In this document: one piece after another, positions 22,889 to 26,780 of the stretch
How positions within the stretch are numbered: the stretch's first letter is position 1
Layout of the letters: each line of letters begins with the position of its first letter
NCBI RefSeq assembly: GCF_002999335.1
Contig: NW_020312256.1
Location: 1-26,780, forward strand
Length of the DNA: 26,780 bases
Source of the DNA: Cyclospora cayetanensis
Taxonomy: Eukaryota > Apicomplexa > Conoidasida > Eucoccidiorida > Eimeriidae
Reading direction: 5' to 3'
Notes under the pieces: model-generated
What the model saw: the letters and a program-made list of their open reading frames with translations, nothing else
What the model was told of the DNA's origin: nothing
Database searches by the model: none
Position numbers and translations under genes: made by a program

Positions 22889-24201
22889 CTGCTGCTGCTA
22901 CTACTGCTGCTGCTACTACTGCTACTGCTACTGCTACTGCTACTGCTACTGCTGCTACTGCTGCTGCTACTGCTGCTGAAGTTCTTGAGTACAAGGAAGC
23001 ATCCCCCTGCGAGGAAGGGCGAGGCATTGTTGTCTAGAGACCGGATCTTACTGGAGATGACAGACAAATCCGCAGCGCTAAACGCCTCCTGCGTCTTGCG
23101 AAGCTCCTTGTGCTGCTCCGAGACAGCGTCTCCTTGGAGTTCGTTCAAATCCGCAATGATCTGTCTGAGCGTGACGGGAGCCGCTGCATTCACTGCTGCA
23201 CGAGGTGCTCGGATATCTGCTGCCGGACGAACCGCCGGGGTACATACAGAGTAGGCGGCTCGCTGTCTCTTGAGATCTAAAAAAGCCTCCAAGACGAACC
23301 GGCAAGGCCACGCACTCGCAGGAAGCTGTCTGTACACCTCACGCGATGCGCAGAGCGCCTTAGCTTCAGCCCTTGTCTCCCCGTTTTCTAGCCTCTCTTC
23401 CGCTGCTGCCGCTGCTCCCGCTCCTGCTCCCGCTCCTGCTCCTGCTCCTGCTGCCTCCGGTGCAGTCGCTACTGCTGCTGTTTGCGTTCCAGCCGACAGA
23501 GGAGGATCGGGAGAAGGTTCTGCAGAGCTCTCGAAAAAATCCTGCCGAGGATCTGTCTGCCGTTGTTGTTGTTGAGGTTGTTGCTGCTGTTGGACCTCGT
23601 AGCCGCTTAGCCGCATAGTCCACAAGTCGCGATCGCTGAGAGGAAGATGCATGATGACGTTCTGCTGTGGCAGATGCGCACACGCGCTGCAGGAGCAGAT
23701 GGAAGCTTCGAGCCTCTGGAGGCAGCGCCCAGCCGCGGCTCGACTCTTTACTGCCTCCAGGAGATCTTCCTGACTGTTGTAGACGCGAAGAAGGCCAACA
23801 AGAGGCCGCGTGCCATTCTTCAAGCAGCGAGCAGCAAAAGGAGGCAGAGACAAAAGCGCAGATCTCCGAGAGCTTCCAGCAGCAGCTGCTGCTGGGGGCG
23901 GGGGGGCCCCCGCGGCGGCTCCTGCTGCTGCTGCCGCTGCTGCCTCCGCTTCTGCTGCCTCGGGAGAAGGCAAAGGCGAAGAGGAATTATCGCCGCTCTC
24001 GAACCACTCTCGCAGCAGCTGCTCCTCATTAGCCTCCTCTTCTTGCTCTCGCTGCGCTTGTTGCTCCGCGGGGGGGTGGCTGGAGGCGTGCGAAAAGTTC
24101 AGCCTTTGCACTGGCTGCTGCAAAGGCTCTCTGCGCCGCAGCTGCTGCATTATGTCGAGGGCATCGGCGTCGATTCGCACGCTGCACGGATTTTGGCCTT
24201 G

Positions 24202-24246
<45 letters not shown>

Positions 24247-24522
24247 CCCCCCTCCCCCCCCGCCTTGCTGCTGCTGCTGCTGCTGCTGCAGCGGCCGGGC
24301 TGCTGTACAGCTGTAGGTGGCGATGAGGGGCACCCAGGGAGTCTCAAGCCTCCACTCCTTCAGCTTTCGCTCCGACACCAGTCGCCAGAAGGAGACGTCG
24401 ATCAGGAAAGAAAACGGCTGGAAGGCGAGCACTGCAGGCTGCTGAGGCTGCTGCAGCATAGACTCCTGCGCTTGCGCTGCTGCTGCAGCGCCTTCTTCGG
24501 GTTGCTCCCGAGTGCGCTGCAT
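18146..24522 (-). CDS. ATG7: ATG7, E1-like enzyme for ATG8/ATG12 conjugation
   Basis: ATG7 adenylates the C-terminal glycine of ATG8 (and ATG12), holds it as a thioester and passes it to ATG3/ATG10. Exons, in transcript order: 24522-22088, 21785-21669, 21299-21212, 20984-20882, 20453-20312, 19819-19643, 19504-19260, 18366-18146. They join in frame to about 1,175 residues, against roughly 700 in human. The N-terminal domain opens with [13 protein letters not shown] (from residue 34) and includes GWPLRGLL and [10 protein letters not shown]. The adenylation domain has the nucleotide loop [19 protein letters not shown] (833-851), [34 protein letters not shown] (944-955) and [13 protein letters not shown]. 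Catalytic Cys1027 lies in [11 protein letters not shown]. Likely zinc cysteines are 1005/1008 (GCYFC) and 1114/1117 (CSTC). All key residues are present. The extra length is mainly Gln, Ala and Ser runs in exon 1. The exon 3 donor (GTTCGT) is poor. The frame stays open upstream to about 24852, so a longer N-terminus is possible. In apicomplexans this pathway serves apicoplast maintenance. Confidence 0.93.
18455..18652. repeat. GAGA/CATAGA compound microsatellite in the last ATG7 intron
   Basis: Irregular alternation of GAGAGAGA blocks with ACATAGACATA words over about 200 bases. On the ATG7 sense strand this is a CT-rich tract about 90 bases upstream of the last acceptor (18367-18368). Long CT-type ORFs on the minus strand are artefacts of it. 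Confidence 0.9.
18897..18945. repeat. (AT)24 microsatellite
   Basis: An uninterrupted AT dinucleotide run of 49 bases within the last ATG7 intron (19259-18367). Likely highly length-variable. Confidence 0.95.
22849..22977 (-). repeat. Run of 43 serines encoded by AGC/AGT
   Basis: Every codon from 22977 down to 22849 on the minus strand is AGC or AGT, giving 43 consecutive Ser (about residues 516-558 of the ATG7 model) between KNF and GELGC. The complementary strand reads as poly-Leu, poly-Cys/Tyr or poly-Ala/Val ORFs, which I discard. Confidence 0.95.
24202..24291 (-). repeat. CTG arrays encoding poly-Ala and poly-Gln in ATG7
   Basis: Two CTG runs on the plus strand (about 24202-24246 and 24266-24291), separated by a C-rich spacer, encode on the minus strand eight Gln, six Gly, a Thr and fourteen Ala near residues 79-107. 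They sit just after the conserved opening motif of the ATG7 N-terminal domain. Confidence 0.9.
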
Positions 24523-25241
24523 GGCAGCAGCTCTCGAATTCGTCTGCCGCGAGGCGAAGTCTGACTGCACCTCGAAGACGAGGTTCACAGCAGAGCAGGG
24601 TGTCGTCTTCCCTCCTGCTAGAAGGCCACACCACTGTACACACGACTTCTTGCGCCCCGATGCTGCAGCAGCCTGCCGAGTAGTCGCTGCAAAATAGATC
24701 CTGCGAGGCTGGGGGAGGGGGACGGGAAGAATTTCAACGGGCTGCGAGCGACCTTCCTGCAGACACTTCCGTCTTGTCGTGTGCAGGAGCTCCCTGCTGC
24801 CGCTGCAGCGGCTGCGCTGCAGGCGAGCGCGGAATGCTGCTCTCAGGTATTAATTAAGGGGCCTCAACTGCGCTTGACCAAGGAGTAACAGCCCGATATA
24901 AATGAGTTTCTGCGCCGAAGCGTACGACGTACTCAGTGTCTGCTGCTGGCGTTGCTGCCGAAGCCCGCGCGGCAGCAGCCAGCTAAGGGGCCTCTCTGCT
25001 TTGCTGCTGCCGCTAGTGCCGGCAGCAAACAGCGATTTTACGGGGGCGATTAAAGCTCGAAACAAGGAACGCGCACTCGTTACTGCAGCGGCTCCCGAGC
25101 CTCGAAGGCTACCTTCAAAGTGTCGCTGGTAAAGGCTGCTGTAACCGCAGCTGCTGCCGCAGCTGCCGCCGACACGAAGCACCTGGCAGGGGGGAGCGAG
25201 CTGCAGCTTGGAGAGAAGGGAGGCCTTTCTGCTGATTCGGA
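24523..25241. other. Upstream region of ATG7
   Basis: The ATG7 frame remains open from its ATG back to about 24852, ending at a TAA. An acceptor-like CCTCGCAG lies near 24703, so part of this may be a coding extension or a 5' untranslated exon. A minus-strand ORF at 24850-25182 and plus-strand ORFs at 24902-25132 and 25120-25338 show no recognisable domain. I annotate none of them. Confidence 0.4.
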
Positions 25242-25694
25242 ATGCATCACAGCGGTAATAACAGCAATACTAGCGTCGCCAGCAGTGTCTTCAACGGCAG
25301 CAACTGCTGCTTCCGGCGCTCATCCTCACCTGCAGTAGGACGGGGGGCCCCCTGCTGTCTCCACTGCGAGCGGCAGCTGCCGCCTCGATTGCCCCTCCTG
25401 CAGAAACCTACTTTTTCAGACCTCAAGAAACACATCTTTACACTCAGCTTGAAAAAGCACGAGGCTAAGACAGACGCCAAAATCCTGTTCCTTGGAGTTT
25501 CCAAGCGAAAGCATCTCCAGAGGCCGTACGAAGAGCACGGTGGTGTACTGGCACTGCTGCAACAAACACGTATTGCCTCTGCTAAATCTGCAGCACTGCT
25601 GCGAATGCTGGGTCTGGACAGCTGCTGCACAGCAACTCCTACCGGGAGGTCGTGTTTCCTGCTTCCTCCGCGCGATGCGAGTTGGCTATTTTAG
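25242..25694 (+). CDS. Hypothetical small protein, doubtful
   Basis: A 150-codon ORF from an ATG to TAG. The first 60 residues are Ser/Asn/Cys-rich. From about residue 61 it becomes Lys-rich and more protein-like (KPTFSDLKKHIFTLSLKKH, then DAKILFLGVSKRKH), right after a possible acceptor CCCCTCCTGCAG at about 25391-25402. It could be a real exon starting there. I recognise no family, and the ORF may be chance. Confidence 0.22.
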   Translation: MHHSGNNSNTSVASSVFNGSNCCFRRSSSPAVGRGAPCCLHCERQLPPRLPLLQKPTFSDLKKHIFTLSLKKHEAKTDAKILFLGVSKRKHLQRPYEEHGGVLALLQQTRIASAKSAALLRMLGLDSCCTATPTGRSCFLLPPRDASWLF

Positions 25695-25710
25695 GCTGCT
25701 TCCGTCCTGG

Positions 25711-25775
25711 TAATGCAATACACATACACACATACACACAAACACACACACATATGTACATACATACGTACACAC
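25711..25775. repeat. CA/CATA microsatellite
   Basis: Irregular ACACAC, CATACA and TACATACATACG words. Simple-sequence DNA with no coding potential. Confidence 0.85.
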
Positions 25776-25887
25776 GGGGACCTTAGCAGCAGGGGAACAT
25801 TGCATTCAGCTGGTCTATTGGCACGAGAAACTCTTCCCCGATTCTCCAGCGTTCCCCAGCCCTCCCTCCAGCGCGCGTCCTCGCAGC

Positions 25888-26106
25888 AACGTAGAAGCAG
25901 CAGCAGCAACAACGTAGAAGCAGCAGCAACAACAACGTAGAAGGAGCCGCAGCAACAATGTAGAAGCAGCAGCAACAACAACGTAGAACGAGCAGCAGCA
26001 ACAACAACGTAGAAGCAGCAGCAGCAACAACAACGTAGAAGCAGCAGCAGCAACAACAACGTAGAAGCAGCAGCAGCAACAACAACGTAGAAGCAGCAGC
26101 ACCAAC
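25888..26106. repeat. GTAGAAGCAGCAGCAACAAC minisatellite
   Basis: About nine tandem units of GTAGAA followed by CAG and AAC triplets, mostly 23 or 26 bases long, with substitutions in some copies. Because 23 and 26 are not multiples of three, no reading frame is preserved across the array, which argues against coding. Leu/Cys-rich ORFs on the minus strand are artefacts. Confidence 0.9.
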
Positions 26107-26172
26107 GCAGGCATGCGCAGCAGCAAACCAGTAGCAGCGGATGGCTGAAGCCCCTGTAGAGTTGCTGCAGCA

Positions 26173-26746
26173 ATGTGCCCCTTAGATATCGGGGGAGGGG
26201 TGTTGGTGCGGTTCCTGGCTTTTTTCTTGTTGCTGCTTCCAGTCCAAGCAACGACTTCACTTGCCGCTGCATGGCTCCCTCGCTTTGTTTCTACACTGCA
26301 GCAGCAGCAGCAGCAGCACGCGACCTCGCGACTACCACCGTGCGCATTCCTCGCAAGTTCTCAGCAGCTTGGATGCTTCTCTAGCAATATCAGGAGCTTT
26401 CTTCACTCTAACTATGCATGCACGGTGCCTCGCGCCTCAGCAGTGCGTGAGGCGCAGAAAGGGCTCCCACCCCTCCGAGGCAGTGCAGAGGGAAGGCATA
26501 CGCGAGGCACCTTCACATTTTGGAGAAGACGTCTTTTTGGCGATCGACGCCTTCGCATTCACACGGAAGAACAGATGGACAAGGCTCTGGCCAGAGGCAT
26601 TCCCTTGGCGTGAGCAGACACAGCCTCCCCGTCTTTTATCCCCTTGCCTTACGCCTAACAGATGTGATGGCGATGGGGGAGTTCAGAACGCCTTCAGAAT
26701 ACATGCAACAGTGTGCATTGCATGTTCTTTCTCCCAAAAGCCATAG
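26173..26746 (+). CDS. Small secretory-pathway protein with signal peptide
   Basis: An ATG at 26173 opens a frame with a strong signal peptide: hydrophobic core LVRFLAFFLLLLPVQA, probable cleavage after VQA. A six-Gln run and a Ser/Arg-rich stretch follow, with few acidic residues until a terminal basic, partly acidic region (RRLRIHTEEQMDKALARG). The frame stops at 26613, but the stop sits in a good donor (GGC/GTGAGC at 26610). A 52-base intron ending CGCCTAACAG (26661) would add exon 26662-26746 in frame, for about 173 residues ending SFSQKP. A signal peptide followed by a basic, Ser-rich stretch is what apicoplast-targeted proteins look like, so import into the apicoplast or secretion are both plausible. 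I do not recognise the mature part. The gene may extend past the window, and neighbouring frames also look partly coding. Confidence 0.4.
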
Positions 26747-26780
26747 TCTGTAGGGAGGAATGCGCGCACAGGAAGTCCAC

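Noticed and set aside
22322..23254. 310-codon plus-strand ORF with a long poly-Leu run resembling membrane segments
   Set aside because: It is the complement of the Ser and Ala runs of ATG7 exon 1.

Overview
The window looks like nuclear DNA of an apicomplexan parasite of the genus Eimeria (a coccidian). It is eukaryotic: genes are broken by introns with GT/AG borders. Its proteins are loaded with runs of one amino acid (Ala, Gln, Ser) encoded by CAG-type trinucleotide repeats, a known trait of Eimeria genomes. Long stretches are non-coding and rich in microsatellites. I cannot name the species from sequence alone.

Layout. (1) A pyrimidine-rich minisatellite (1-170) ends in a good 3' splice site. 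It precedes a plus-strand gene ending at 3439 that encodes a large unrecognised protein with one membrane segment near its C-terminus. (2) 3440-8639 is a 5.2 kb stretch in which I find no convincing gene. (3) 8640-12172 (minus) is a four-exon model for a low-complexity, Gln-rich, probably nuclear protein. (4) A 1 kb divergent intergenic region carries five copies of a 20 bp repeat just before (5) a plus-strand gene, 13155-15764, for an OTU-family (OTUD3-like) deubiquitinase with a 17-residue tandem repeat. One further 3' exon is possible. (6) 16009-18145 is intergenic between convergent genes. (7) 18146-24522 (minus) is the best-supported gene: ATG7, the E1-like activating enzyme of the ATG8/ATG12 conjugation system, rebuilt here from eight exons, with large homopolymer insertions in its N-terminal half. 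(8) 24523-26780 holds repeats, one doubtful small ORF and, at the right edge, a small plus-strand gene with an N-terminal signal peptide.

The genes are not an operon; neighbours alternate in strand. Two of them, ATG7 and the OTU protease, belong to ubiquitin or ubiquitin-like chemistry, but nothing in the sequence shows they work together. In related apicomplexans ATG8 conjugation maintains the apicoplast, and that is the likely role of this ATG7. I found no rRNA, tRNA, CRISPR array or intact transposon. Many long ORFs opposite CAG repeats (poly-Leu, poly-Ala or Cys-rich) are artefacts of the repeats and are left out.
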